Below, in pieces: positions 50,987 through 59,447 of a stretch of 64,000 nt of DNA. Location: positions 62,001 through 126,000 of the forward strand of contig NZ_JAXCLW010000008.1 of the NCBI RefSeq assembly GCF_034044715.1. Direction: 5' to 3'. The DNA comes from Dongia_B soli (lineage in GTDB: Bacteria; Pseudomonadota; Alphaproteobacteria; Dongiales; Dongiaceae). The position numbers and the translations under genes are program-made. Every line of letters begins with the position of its first letter. Position 1 is the first letter of the stretch. The notes below the pieces were generated by a model. That model had not been told where the DNA came from. It saw only the letters and a program-made list of their open reading frames with translations, and ran no database searches.

Positions 50987-52366
50987 ATGCTGCCGAACGA
51001 CACGTTGGACCAATGGGACCGGGCGCATTTCTTCCATCCATCGACGCATACGGCGCAATTCGCCCGGGGCGAGATGCCGAACCGCATCGTGACGGGCGGC
51101 AAGGGCTGCTATATCCAGGATCGTGATGGCAACAAGCTGCTAGATGCCTTTGCCGGCCTCTATTGTGTCAATGTCGGCTATGGCCGGCCTGAAATCGCCG
51201 AGGCGATTGCAAAACAGGCTGCCGAACTTGCCTATTATCATGCTTATGTCGGCCACGGGACGGAAGCCGCAATCACGCTCGCCAAAATGATCATCGAACG
51301 CGCGCCGAAGAATATGTCGCGGGTTTATTTCGGCCTCTCCGGTTCGGATGCGAACGAAACCAACATCAAGCTGATCTGGTATTACAACAACGTCCTGGGC
51401 CAGCCGAAGCGCAAGAAGATCATCTCGCGCTGGCGTGGCTATCACGGTTCGGGCCTGATGACGGGATCGCTGACTGGCCTTGAGCTGTTCCACAAGAAAT
51501 TCGATCTGCCGCTGGCCCAGGTCATTCATACCGAGGCGCCTTATTACTATCGCCGCCAGGACGCGGCCATGTCGGAAGCGGATTTCTCCAATTATTGTGC
51601 AGAGCAACTCGAGAAGCTCATCCAGGCCGAGGGAGCAGACACGATTGCCGCTTTCATCGGCGAGCCGGTTCTCGGCACCGGCGGCATCGTGCCGCCGCCG
51701 CAAGGTTATTGGTCGGCGATCCAGGCGGTGCTGAAGAAATACGATATCCTGCTTGTTGCCGATGAGGTCGTCACCGGTTTCGGGCGTCTGGGGTCGATGT
51801 TCGGCTCAGACCATTATGGGATGGAGCCGGATATCATCACCATTGCCAAGGGCCTCACCTCGGCCTATGCGCCCCTGTCAGGGTCGATCGTCTCGGAACG
51901 TGTCTGGAAAGTGCTGGAACGCGGCAATGACGAATTCGGACCGCTCGGCCATGGCTGGACCTATTCGGCGCATCCGCTCTGCGCGGCGGCCGGTATTGCC
52001 AATCTCAAGCTGATCGATGATCTCGGCCTGGTGCGCAATGCCAAGGAAACGGGCGCCTATTTCGTCAAAAAGATGAAAGAAGCGCTGGCCGATCATCCTA
52101 TCGTCGGCGAAGTGCGCGGCGAGGGCATGCTCTGCGCGGTGGAGTTCGTCGAGGATAAGAAAGCGCGCCGCTTCTTCGATCCCGGCAAGAAGGTCGGCCC
52201 GCAGATCGCCGCGGCCTTGCTGAAACAGAATGTGATCGGCCGCGCCATGCCGCAGGGCGATATCCTGGGCTTCGCCCCACCGCTTTGCCTGTCGAAAGAG
52301 GAGGCGGATCTGATCGTCAAGGCGACAGTCAAGGCGACGGAAGAGGTGAAGGCAGCGCTTCGCTAA
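50987..52366 (+). CDS. doeD: Class III transaminase, DoeD-like (diaminobutyrate transaminase)
   Basis: I start at the ATG at 50987 after AAGGAG, giving 459 residues. This is an omega-aminotransferase: GGKGCYIQDRDGNKLLDAFAGLYCVNVGYGR, FGLSGSDANETNIKL, FIGEPVLGTGGIVPPPQGYW, LVADEVVTGFGRLGSMFGSD and the PLP-Lys in ITIAKGLTSAYAPLSG. In ectoine catabolism DoeD converts 2,4-diaminobutyrate to aspartate semialdehyde. It is the last gene of the plus-strand unit and is followed by a terminator hairpin. Confidence 0.88.
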   Translation: MLPNDTLDQWDRAHFFHPSTHTAQFARGEMPNRIVTGGKGCYIQDRDGNKLLDAFAGLYCVNVGYGRPEIAEAIAKQAAELAYYHAYVGHGTEAAITLAKMIIERAPKNMSRVYFGLSGSDANETNIKLIWYYNNVLGQPKRKKIISRWRGYHGSGLMTGSLTGLELFHKKFDLPLAQVIHTEAPYYYRRQDAAMSEADFSNYCAEQLEKLIQAEGADTIAAFIGEPVLGTGGIVPPPQGYWSAIQAVLKKYDILLVADEVVTGFGRLGSMFGSDHYGMEPDIITIAKGLTSAYAPLSGSIVSERVWKVLERGNDEFGPLGHGWTYSAHPLCAAAGIANLKLIDDLGLVRNAKETGAYFVKKMKEALADHPIVGEVRGEGMLCAVEFVEDKKARRFFDPGKKVGPQIAAALLKQNVIGRAMPQGDILGFAPPLCLSKEEADLIVKATVKATEEVKAALR

Positions 52367-52372
52367 CGATTT

Positions 52373-52428
52373 TGGCGGGACAGCGCAGGACCTATGCAGG
52401 CTATGCGCTGTCCGCCAGTACTTTATTT
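52373..52428 (+). terminator. Intrinsic terminator after doeD
   Basis: TGGCGGGACAGCGCA (52373-52387) pairs with TGCGCTGTCCGCCA (52404-52417) over 14 bp with one bulged G and a 16-base loop, followed by ACTTTATTT. It overlaps the end of the convergent guanidino-enzyme gene. Confidence 0.8.
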
Positions 52429-53412
52429 CGTGACGCGGCCAAGGACGCCGGTCAGGCAGCCGATATTGCCGGCGGCCTTGGAAAGCTCATCCGTCGCCAC
52501 CGTCACGCAATCGATGCCGTGCTGCTCGAAGAAGGGTTGAAACTTCGCCAAGCCCGCCGCCATCATGATCTTGCGCGGTCCTAACGTGACAAAGTTCATG
52601 GCGCGGTAGCTTTCCGCATCATCTTCATAAGGTGGGAAGATCACCTCATAGCCCCGTTCCACCACGGCCTTTACCGTGGCGAGGGGCGTACGGCGCGGCC
52701 AGCAGATAGCGAGATCGCTGTCGGCGATGCGCAGCATGCCCATGAAATGCATCGTGCCATAGGGCATGTCGACGGCGAGCGTTTCACAGCCGATCTCCGC
52801 AAGAACGGCGGTGATCTGATCGATGGCTGCCTGATTGGTGCGATGGCCGCGCCCGATCATCGCGGTCTGTTCATCCAGCCACATGAGATCGGCGCCTTCG
52901 AAAGTGGCATCGCCCGTCAGGGTCTTTAGGATCGGGGTGCCGAGATCGGCCAGCCGGCGCGCCGCCCAGCGTTCTTCGCCGGCCCGCACCTGGCCGGCGG
53001 GACGGGCGAGGATCGCACCTTGCGGCGTCATGACGAAGAGATCGGCACAGAACATCTGGTTCGGCGGTGCATCGCCTTCCGGCATCACATGATGCACCTC
53101 GACTCCCAGCTTTTCATAAGCTTCGACCATGGCCGCGTGTTGCTCGCGCGCCCGCGTGAGGTTGAGCGGCTCCAGCATCAGCACGCTCTCCGGATCCTCG
53201 AGGGAGGCTGCCAGCTCCTCGCCCGGCTGATGCACGATCACGGCCTGGAGCGGTCGCCATTCGGAATCGATCTTATGGCGCGCCCAGATTCCGCCGAGTT
53301 CATCTCCATGAGGCTTTTCCCGCTGCACCCATCCGGCGCCGCCATAGGCGGAGGTCCCAAAGGTGCTGCTACCCTTTGTATTGCTTTTCGGCTTTCCGGT
53401 TACCTTGTTCAC
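52423..53412 (-). CDS. Guanidino-group-modifying enzyme (DDAH/arginine deiminase-like)
   Basis: I choose the GTG at 53412 (GGGAG seven bases upstream), giving about 329 residues; the frame is open further. The fold is the pentein type of amidinotransferases, dimethylargininases and deiminases. Visible are ATFEGADLMWLDEQTAMIGRGHRTNQAAIDQI (substrate-binding acid), the catalytic His in YGTMHFMGMLRIADSDLAI, and the nucleophilic Cys in NIGCLTGV near the C-terminus. The reaction is probably hydrolysis of a guanidino compound such as methylated arginine, but an amidinotransferase is not excluded. It lies downstream of a ureohydrolase-family gene on the same strand. Confidence 0.78.
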   Translation of the reverse strand: MNKVTGKPKSNTKGSSTFGTSAYGGAGWVQREKPHGDELGGIWARHKIDSEWRPLQAVIVHQPGEELAASLEDPESVLMLEPLNLTRAREQHAAMVEAYEKLGVEVHHVMPEGDAPPNQMFCADLFVMTPQGAILARPAGQVRAGEERWAARRLADLGTPILKTLTGDATFEGADLMWLDEQTAMIGRGHRTNQAAIDQITAVLAEIGCETLAVDMPYGTMHFMGMLRIADSDLAICWPRRTPLATVKAVVERGYEVIFPPYEDDAESYRAMNFVTLGPRKIMMAAGLAKFQPFFEQHGIDCVTVATDELSKAAGNIGCLTGVLGRVTK

Positions 53413-53564
53413 GAACGCGCTCCCAGGTTTCTTGATGAGAATGGTGCGATGCTCATCGCACGACCAGTTTTTCCGCATTCTCCCGTAAAAACAGGGCCGA
53501 TGTGAAGGGCTTTTCGGCCAATTAACCGCCCGGCCTGGCGCCATCCATGCGCGCCCGACAGCGG

Positions 53565-54479
53565 TCACTTTGTAGAATTTGCCTTTGCGCGGGCCAGCAG
53601 GTTGATGAAGTTCAGGACGACATTGGCCGCCAGCAAAGCCGTGACACCGTTCGGGTCATGCGGCGGGCTGACGGTATTGACGCTGATGCCGACGATGTTG
53701 AGACCGTGACATTGCTCCAGGATATGCAGCCCCTCGCGCGCGGAAACACCGCCGGGCGTCGGCGTGCAGACACCCGGTGCGCAGCTGGGGTCGAAGAAAT
53801 CCATGTCCCAACAAAGGTATACGGGCCGCCCGCGCAGCTTCTCACGCACCATGTCGAAGACCGTTTCGATGCCGGTCGATAAAAGATCCCGCTGCGGAAT
53901 CACGGCATAACCGAGATCGCGGCCAAGCTTGAAAACGCGCGGCCAGGATGCATTGCCGCGCATGCCAATGTGAAAAGACGAGCTCGCATCCACCACCTTT
54001 TCTTCAACGGCGCGAAGAAAGGGATTGCCATTGGTATAGCCTTCGCCGGGATAGGCATCGGTATGTGAATCGAGATGCAGCGTCACCAGATCCTTGTGAA
54101 CCGCATGCAGGGCCCGCATCTCGGGCAAGGCCACCGCACCGTCGCCACCAAGCGAGATCGAGACTGCGCCGGCTTCGGCAATCGCCATGATGGCGGATTT
54201 GATGGCCGGAAAACTGATATCGATATCGCCGGGCTGCACGGCCGCATTACCTGCATCGACGACGTTCAACAATTTGAAGCTATCGATGTCCGACCATTCA
54301 TCACCATACTCGAGCGCCAGGGATTCCTGGCGAATGGCTGTGGGACCGAGGCGTGATCCGATGCGCGCCGGATGCGCACCGCAATCGAAAGGAAGGCCGA
54401 CGATCACGGCCTGTGACTGCCGCAGATCCGTCGCCGCCGGTACATTCATGAAAGTCGATTGCGGTTGGAAAACACTCAT
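53565..54479 (-). CDS. Ureohydrolase-family protein (agmatinase/arginase-like) with altered metal site
   Basis: This 304-residue arginase-fold protein has GLPFDCGAHPARIGSRLGPTAIRQ, DSHTD (137-141) and DMDFFDP (225-231), the expected binuclear Mn ligands. The first ligand motif, normally GGDHS, reads GGDGA at 111-115, so the His that binds one Mn is replaced by Gly114. It would hydrolyse a guanidino compound to urea plus an amine, if still active with an altered metal site. AAGGGG lies nine bases before the ATG. The partner gene at 52423 also targets guanidino groups. Confidence 0.82.
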   Translation of the reverse strand: MSVFQPQSTFMNVPAATDLRQSQAVIVGLPFDCGAHPARIGSRLGPTAIRQESLALEYGDEWSDIDSFKLLNVVDAGNAAVQPGDIDISFPAIKSAIMAIAEAGAVSISLGGDGAVALPEMRALHAVHKDLVTLHLDSHTDAYPGEGYTNGNPFLRAVEEKVVDASSSFHIGMRGNASWPRVFKLGRDLGYAVIPQRDLLSTGIETVFDMVREKLRGRPVYLCWDMDFFDPSCAPGVCTPTPGGVSAREGLHILEQCHGLNIVGISVNTVSPPHDPNGVTALLAANVVLNFINLLARAKANSTK

Positions 54480-54539
54480 GATTCGTGGCCCCTTTTTATT
54501 TCTCCCCAGGCGGCCATTCTAGCTGCGCTCGCCATCAAT

Positions 54540-55163
54540 TCAAGGTGTCGACAGGACACTCGGATGGAGGATGGGTAAATAGCCGGCTGCCATTGCCCGC
54601 ATCGTCGATGGCGGTGTCAGGATGCCATCGAAATGATGCGGTCGCGCTATGGGTCTGTAGCCCTCCGGACACCAAAGGAAAAACTGCCCCGATGCGACCA
54701 GATAGGCGGCCCGCCCGGAGGCCAGCATCATGCCGTTTGGCAGAGTCATTGGATTGTCCGTCAAAGGATGCAGCCGTTTGCGGGATTTATCCAACCGTTC
54801 CGCATGCAGAATCCGATCGATGACCGAAACTTTTGCCGAAGCTGTATGATTTCCAAGGGCCCAGGCGGATCGGAAGCGCAGCGCATCCGATCGCCGGCAA
54901 GCGAAGCACGGCCGATGCCCCGCGGCGAAAGCGGTGGCTTCATCGAGAAAGAAAAGTTCGGTCCAACTGCGCGTCGCCATGACATCGCGGCGAACGTTCT
55001 TATAGTCGCAGGAACAGACGAGCCAGGCTTTAGAGGTCCAGCGCCGGGAGATCAGCGTTCGGGTCGTCGGATCGTGAATGATGCCACGATTGCCCGTGAA
55101 CATGCCGCGCTGTGGGATTGCGACAATATCGCCGAAGGGTGTGACCCGATTTTGCAGCGGCAT
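54540..55163 (-). CDS. Conserved hypothetical protein
   Basis: This 207-residue soluble protein matches a conserved family of alphaproteobacteria without an assigned function: MPLQNRVTPFGDIVAIPQRGMFTGNRGIIHD, WTSKAWLVCSCDYKNVRRDVM, SWTELFFLDEATAFAAGHRPCFACRRSDALRF, and the C-terminal SGQFFLWCPEGY. The HRPCFACRR pair of Cys plus other Cys could bind metal. It has no signal peptide or membrane segment. Confidence 0.7.
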   Translation of the reverse strand: MPLQNRVTPFGDIVAIPQRGMFTGNRGIIHDPTTRTLISRRWTSKAWLVCSCDYKNVRRDVMATRSWTELFFLDEATAFAAGHRPCFACRRSDALRFRSAWALGNHTASAKVSVIDRILHAERLDKSRKRLHPLTDNPMTLPNGMMLASGRAAYLVASGQFFLWCPEGYRPIARPHHFDGILTPPSTMRAMAAGYLPILHPSVLSTP

Positions 55164-55220
55164 GCCCGGCTTCCAGGGACGTCATCGTCGACTGTAACGC
55201 AAGGCGCCGGGCATCACTTG

Positions 55221-55577
55221 TTATTTCCGGTGAATATCCTGCGCCCAGCAGATGCCGATAACGCCGCCCTTCATGTAAGGGAGGAGGAAGATCGCCACCA
55301 AGGCGGTCAAGGGCAGCCATATTGCTGCCTGCAGCCAGAGGGCCGGGCTGAAATCGCGCTCGATCCACATGTAGAGGGGAATAATCACGTGGCCGGTGAT
55401 GACCAGGCTTAGATAGGGCGGGGCATCGTCGGATGGATAAATGGAATTATCCGTATTGCAGACGGGGCAGATTGCTTCCACCTTGATGAAGCTGCGAAAC
55501 AGCCGACCCTTCCCGCAATTTGGGCAACGCAGGGACAATCCGCGCATCAAGCCGGTCTTGAAGGATTTTATGGCCAT
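55221..55577 (-). CDS. DUF983 family membrane protein
   Basis: This 118-residue protein has an N-terminal zinc-ribbon-like part (LRCPNCGKGRLFRSFIKVEAICPVCNTDN) and two transmembrane segments (YLSLVITGHVIIPLYMWI and AAIWLPLTALVAIFLLPY), the DUF983 pattern. Function is unknown. An operator-like element at 55658-55689 lies about 80 bases upstream and resembles one upstream of the mocR gene. Confidence 0.85.
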   Translation of the reverse strand: MAIKSFKTGLMRGLSLRCPNCGKGRLFRSFIKVEAICPVCNTDNSIYPSDDAPPYLSLVITGHVIIPLYMWIERDFSPALWLQAAIWLPLTALVAIFLLPYMKGGVIGICWAQDIHRK

Positions 55578-55657
55578 CTCCGTGCCTTTCGCCCGTAACC
55601 GTGGCCGGTATATAGGCCGCCACGTTCATTAATTGTATGGATGTTCACTGTTTTCTT

Positions 55658-55689
55658 ATCCATGCAATATCTATATTGTATGTATGGAT
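55658..55689. promoter_or_regulatory. Candidate MocR operator upstream of the DUF983 gene
   Basis: ATCCATGCA (55658-55666) and TGTATGGAT (55681-55689) form a 9-bp dyad with one mismatch. Between and within them is TATATTGTATGTAT (55672-55685), identical over 14 bases to the site at 57187-57200. A further TTGTATGGATG lies at 55633-55643. Direct and inverted repeats of this sort are typical of MocR targets. Confidence 0.6.
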
Positions 55690-55759
55690 GCGGGGTCAAG
55701 ATCATTGATCCGACAATTAAGGTCGAGGCTTGCGACGAATTGGCGCAAACGAGCCGTCG

Positions 55760-57151
55760 TCAAATGACCAGACTCGACATGGCCGGCGGCTGGGCCAGGA
55801 GATCGGCCATGGCCCGTAGTCCCTGTTCCAATTCGGCGCGGCTTGCGGGCGCGCCCAAGCCGACCCTGACGGCTTCCGGCGGTGAGGCGAGGGCAAAGGC
55901 GTCGCTGGTGACGACGCCAATCCCGATGGAGCGCAGCCGCGCAACGAATTCGCCCCGCGTCCAGGGCTGGGGCAGGTTGAGCCAGAGATGGAAGCCTTCG
56001 GGATCGATGCGAAGCATGTCGGCCGGGAGAATGTGCGTGGCCAGCACCTGACGTGCAGCGGCTTCATTCCGGATCGCGGCGAGTACGGCATCGGCGGTGC
56101 CATCTTCGATCCATCGTGTCGCGATCGATGCAGTCACAGGCGAGGCCATGGAAGCGGTAGCACGGATCGCACCGGCCAAGCGAATCGCGGAACGGCTATC
56201 CGGCACCACCAGATAGGCGATGCGCAAAGCCGGGGCGAGGCATTTGGCGAGGCCGGCCACATGATAGACGATATCCGGGGCAATGGCGGCGAATGGCGCG
56301 ACCGGTGCCGTCGGCAAGGCACCATAGGCGTCGTCTTCGATAATCGGCACATGATGATGGCGGGCAATCGCGGCCAGCGCCTGCCGGCGTTTTAGCGGTA
56401 TCGTAAGGGTGGTGGGATTCTGAATCGTGGGATTGCAGTAGAAGGCCTTGGGACGCCGTTCGATACAAACCTTATCGAAGGCTTCTGGAATTGGGCCGTC
56501 AGCATCGCTTGCGACGCTCACAAGCTGCAAACGCAGATGCGCCGCCAGCGACAGAAAACCCGGATAGGTCAACGGCTCGGTGCAGATCGTGTCGCCCGGT
56601 GTGGCCAGGGCGCCGGCCAGTGCCAGGAGCGCGCCTTGTGCCCCGGGACAGACCAAGACCCGGTCGGTGAACAAGCCATCCAATCGCGAAGATAACCAAC
56701 TGACGCCGGCGGCGCGGTCGCGGCCGGTGCCGCCCGGTTCCTGGTATCGCAGCAGCAGGTCGAGACCGCCATCAGCTTCCAGCTCGTTGACGCTGCGCCA
56801 CATGCGCGTCGTCAAACCACTATCGTCGAAGCGCGGCGGCATGTTCATGCTCATATCGACAAGCCCGCTAGGCACCGCGCCGTTCAGGAGGGGGCGCTTG
56901 CTGCGCACATAAGTGCCCTGGCCGACTTTTCCTTCCACCAGGCCGCGGCGCCGCGCCTCGGTATAAGCGCGGCTGACGGTGGTAAAATCGATCCCGAGAA
57001 CCTCAGCCAAGGTCCGCTGCGGCGGCAGGCGGGTGCCACCAGCCAGCCGCCCAGCTTGAATGTCGGCTGACAAGGCATCGGCGATCGCCAGATAGACGGG
57101 ACCGGCAGATTTGTCGATGTCGGGCGTCCAAGAAATTGCAATCTCGGTCAC
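55760..57151 (-). CDS. MocR-family regulator (GntR helix-turn-helix plus aminotransferase-like domain)
   Basis: This 463-residue protein has an N-terminal winged helix (GPVYLAIADALSADIQAGRLAGGTRLPPQRTLAEVLGIDFTTVSRAYTEARRRGLVE) and a class I aminotransferase-like domain with the PLP-Lys in HVAGLAKCLAPALRIAYLV. MocR regulators sense amino compounds through PLP. It lies downstream of, and divergent from, the helicase gene. An operator-like element at 57174-57200 in its own promoter suggests autoregulation. EnuR of ectoine catabolism belongs to this family, but this gene is about 15 kb from the ehu/eut promoter and its operator motif is absent there, so a different role is more likely. Confidence 0.88.
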   Translation of the reverse strand: MTEIAISWTPDIDKSAGPVYLAIADALSADIQAGRLAGGTRLPPQRTLAEVLGIDFTTVSRAYTEARRRGLVEGKVGQGTYVRSKRPLLNGAVPSGLVDMSMNMPPRFDDSGLTTRMWRSVNELEADGGLDLLLRYQEPGGTGRDRAAGVSWLSSRLDGLFTDRVLVCPGAQGALLALAGALATPGDTICTEPLTYPGFLSLAAHLRLQLVSVASDADGPIPEAFDKVCIERRPKAFYCNPTIQNPTTLTIPLKRRQALAAIARHHHVPIIEDDAYGALPTAPVAPFAAIAPDIVYHVAGLAKCLAPALRIAYLVVPDSRSAIRLAGAIRATASMASPVTASIATRWIEDGTADAVLAAIRNEAAARQVLATHILPADMLRIDPEGFHLWLNLPQPWTRGEFVARLRSIGIGVVTSDAFALASPPEAVRVGLGAPASRAELEQGLRAMADLLAQPPAMSSLVI

Positions 57152-57173
57152 GGTGAGGTCTCATCCGGGTTAA

Positions 57174-57200
57174 ATCCATACATATGTATATTGTATGTAT
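57174..57200. promoter_or_regulatory. Candidate MocR operator in the mocR-helicase intergenic region
   Basis: ATCCATACA (57174-57182) is followed by TATATTGTATGTAT (57187-57200), which overlaps a palindromic ATACATATGTAT. The same elements occur upstream of the DUF983 gene. The site lies 23 bases upstream of the mocR start. Confidence 0.6.
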
Positions 57201-57315
57201 CTGTGATCCGGCAAGCGGGCATGTCGAGTTTTTACGCGCGTAACTCTTGAAAGGAACAAAGGCGGAACCTAAACTCGCCCCCCCGACGCTCTTTCCAAAC
57301 ACCACAGGTTTACCC

Positions 57316-59367
57316 ATGGATTCCGGCTATCTCTCGGCCCTCAATGAGCAACAGCGAGAAGCCGTTCGGCATGGTGAGACTGCGGAAGGCCTGCTCGGCC
57401 ACGCTTTGCTGATCATTGCCGGGGCAGGATCGGGAAAGACCAATACGCTAGCTTATCGGGTAGCACATCTGATCGTCCAGGGCGGCGATCCGCGGCGCAT
57501 GCTGCTGCTGACCTTCTCCCGTCGTGCCTCGGTCGAAATGACCCGCCGGGTCGAGCATATCGTCGGCTCGACGAGCGGGACGGAGGTGGCGCGTCTCTCC
57601 TGGGCTGGGACATTTCATGCCATTGGCGCCAGGTTGCTGCGGGAATATGCGCCCCATATCGGCCTGGATCCGAATTTCTCGATTCATGACCGCGAGGATG
57701 CTGCCGATCTCATGAATCTGGTGCGGCATGAGCTCAACCTCTCGACCAAGGAGGCACGCTTCCCCCGCAAGGAGACCTGTCTTTCGATCTATTCACGGGT
57801 CATCAATACCGAAGCACCCTTGGAAGAGGTTCTCGAGGAGGTCTTTCCCTGGTGCCGTGACTGGGCCGCGGAATTGCGTGAGCTGTTCAGCGCTTATGTC
57901 GAGGCAAAGCAGCGCCAGGCCATCCTCGATTATGATGATCTCCTGCTTTATTGGGCCCGCATGATGAGCGTGCCGGATCTCGCAGCCAATGTTGCCGCGA
58001 GATTCGATCATGTTCTGGTGGATGAATATCAGGACACAAATCACCTGCAGGCATCGATCCTCGTGGCGCTCAAACCCGATGGCCGCGGCCTGACGGTGGT
58101 CGGCGACGATGCCCAGGCCATCTATTCATTCCGGGCTGCGACCATCCGTAATATTCTGGATTTCCCGGCGCAGTTCGATGCGCCGGTCAAGGTCGTCACG
58201 CTCGATCGTAACTACCGCTCGACGCAGCCGATCCTTGAGGCGTCCAATGCCGTGATCGGCCTCGCGAAGGAACGCTTCACCAAGAATCTGTGGACTGACC
58301 GTCCGTCCGATCAACGCCCCTGGCTGGTCACGGTGAACGATGAGATCGCGCAAGCAAAATATATCGCCACGCAGATCCTGGAGAACCGGGAGGCTGGCAT
58401 CGGTCTCCGGTCGCAGGCGGTTTTATTTCGCGCCTCGCATCACAGCAGCATCCTGGAAGTCGAGCTTACCCGCCGCAATATTCCCTATGTCAAATTCGGC
58501 GGCCTCAAATTCCTGGATACGGCGCATGTCAAAGACCTGCTTTCCTTGCTGCGCTGGTCGGAGAATCTGAAGGACCGCGTCTCTGGTTTTCGCATTCTGC
58601 AATTGCTGCCGGGCATCGGTCCGAAAACTGCCGGCACAATCCTCGATCGCATCTCCCAAGCTCTCTCGCCGCTGGAAGGGCTCAGCTCCTTTGCGCCGCC
58701 GAAAGCGGCGAAAATCGCCTGGCTGGACTTTATTGAGTTGATGCAAAGGCTGCGCGGAAATCTGACTGGCTGGCCATCTGAACTGGATGCCGTACGCGAG
58801 TGGTACCGGCCATATCTGGAGCAAAGATGGGAAGATGCCCATATCCGAGACGCCGATCTTGCCCAGTTGCTGCAGATCGCCCACGGCTTTCCGTCGCGCG
58901 AACGATTCCTGACCGAAGTCACGCTCGATCCGCCGGATGCGGCGAGTGACCAGTCAGGTCCCCCCTTCCTTGACGAAGATTATCTCATTCTCTCGACGAT
59001 CCACTCGGCGAAGGGACAGGAATGGCGCTCGGTCTTCGTGCTCAACACGGTCGACGGCTGCATCCCCTCCGATCTCGGTGTGGGAAGCGAGGCCGATATC
59101 GAAGAGGAGAGGCGGCTGCTCTATGTCGCGATGACGCGCGCGAAAGACGATCTGCATCTGACGATGCCCTATCGCTTCCATGTCCACAATCAGGTGGGCA
59201 GTGGCGACCGCCATGTCACCGCCACGCGGACGCGTTTCATTCCGTCGTCGATTTTGTCGAAATTCGAGCAGCGGGTCTGGTCTGAAGAGCGGGCTGCAGC
59301 GGTAACCGCGCCGACGGTCGCCGGCAAGGTCGATCTGACCGCTTCGGTGCGGCAGATGTGGAAGTGA
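57316..59367 (+). CDS. UvrD/Rep-family ATP-dependent DNA helicase
   Basis: I start at the ATG at 57316, giving 683 residues; the frame is open 23 codons further. SF1 helicase motifs are in order: I LIIAGAGSGKTNTLAYR, Ia LLLTFSRRASVEMTRR, II VLVDEYQDTNHLQ, III GDDAQAIYSFRAA, IV VTLDRNYRST, V TIHSAKGQEWRSVFV and VI RRLLYVAMTRAKDDLHL. The order and length fit a UvrD-like 3'-5' helicase; such accessory helicases in rhizobia and relatives act in repair or replication restart. It has an HhH-like turn (LPGIGPKTAGTI) near the middle, unusual in canonical UvrD. A hairpin follows the stop. Confidence 0.88.
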   Translation: MDSGYLSALNEQQREAVRHGETAEGLLGHALLIIAGAGSGKTNTLAYRVAHLIVQGGDPRRMLLLTFSRRASVEMTRRVEHIVGSTSGTEVARLSWAGTFHAIGARLLREYAPHIGLDPNFSIHDREDAADLMNLVRHELNLSTKEARFPRKETCLSIYSRVINTEAPLEEVLEEVFPWCRDWAAELRELFSAYVEAKQRQAILDYDDLLLYWARMMSVPDLAANVAARFDHVLVDEYQDTNHLQASILVALKPDGRGLTVVGDDAQAIYSFRAATIRNILDFPAQFDAPVKVVTLDRNYRSTQPILEASNAVIGLAKERFTKNLWTDRPSDQRPWLVTVNDEIAQAKYIATQILENREAGIGLRSQAVLFRASHHSSILEVELTRRNIPYVKFGGLKFLDTAHVKDLLSLLRWSENLKDRVSGFRILQLLPGIGPKTAGTILDRISQALSPLEGLSSFAPPKAAKIAWLDFIELMQRLRGNLTGWPSELDAVREWYRPYLEQRWEDAHIRDADLAQLLQIAHGFPSRERFLTEVTLDPPDAASDQSGPPFLDEDYLILSTIHSAKGQEWRSVFVLNTVDGCIPSDLGVGSEADIEEERRLLYVAMTRAKDDLHLTMPYRFHVHNQVGSGDRHVTATRTRFIPSSILSKFEQRVWSEERAAAVTAPTVAGKVDLTASVRQMWK

Positions 59368-59393
59368 CCGTTTTTCGGCCTTCGCGTAAAAGG

Positions 59394-59427
59394 TCCAGGT
59401 CGAACCGATGGGACGATTCGACCTGGA
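59394..59427. terminator. Hairpin between convergent helicase and mctP genes
   Basis: TCCAGGTCGAA (59394-59404) and TTCGACCTGGA (59417-59427) form a perfect 11-bp stem with a 12-base loop. On the minus strand CCTTTT follows. It probably terminates the two converging transcripts, at least partially. Confidence 0.65.
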
Positions 59428-59447
59428 GCCGGACTCTAATTTTGCGG

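Noticed and set aside
55760..57151. The MocR gene as EnuR, the ectoine regulator
   Set aside because: It is distant from the ehu/eut promoter, its operator motif occurs at its own promoter and the DUF983 promoter but not at the eut control region, and a different regulator (FCD-GntR) is embedded in the ehu operon.
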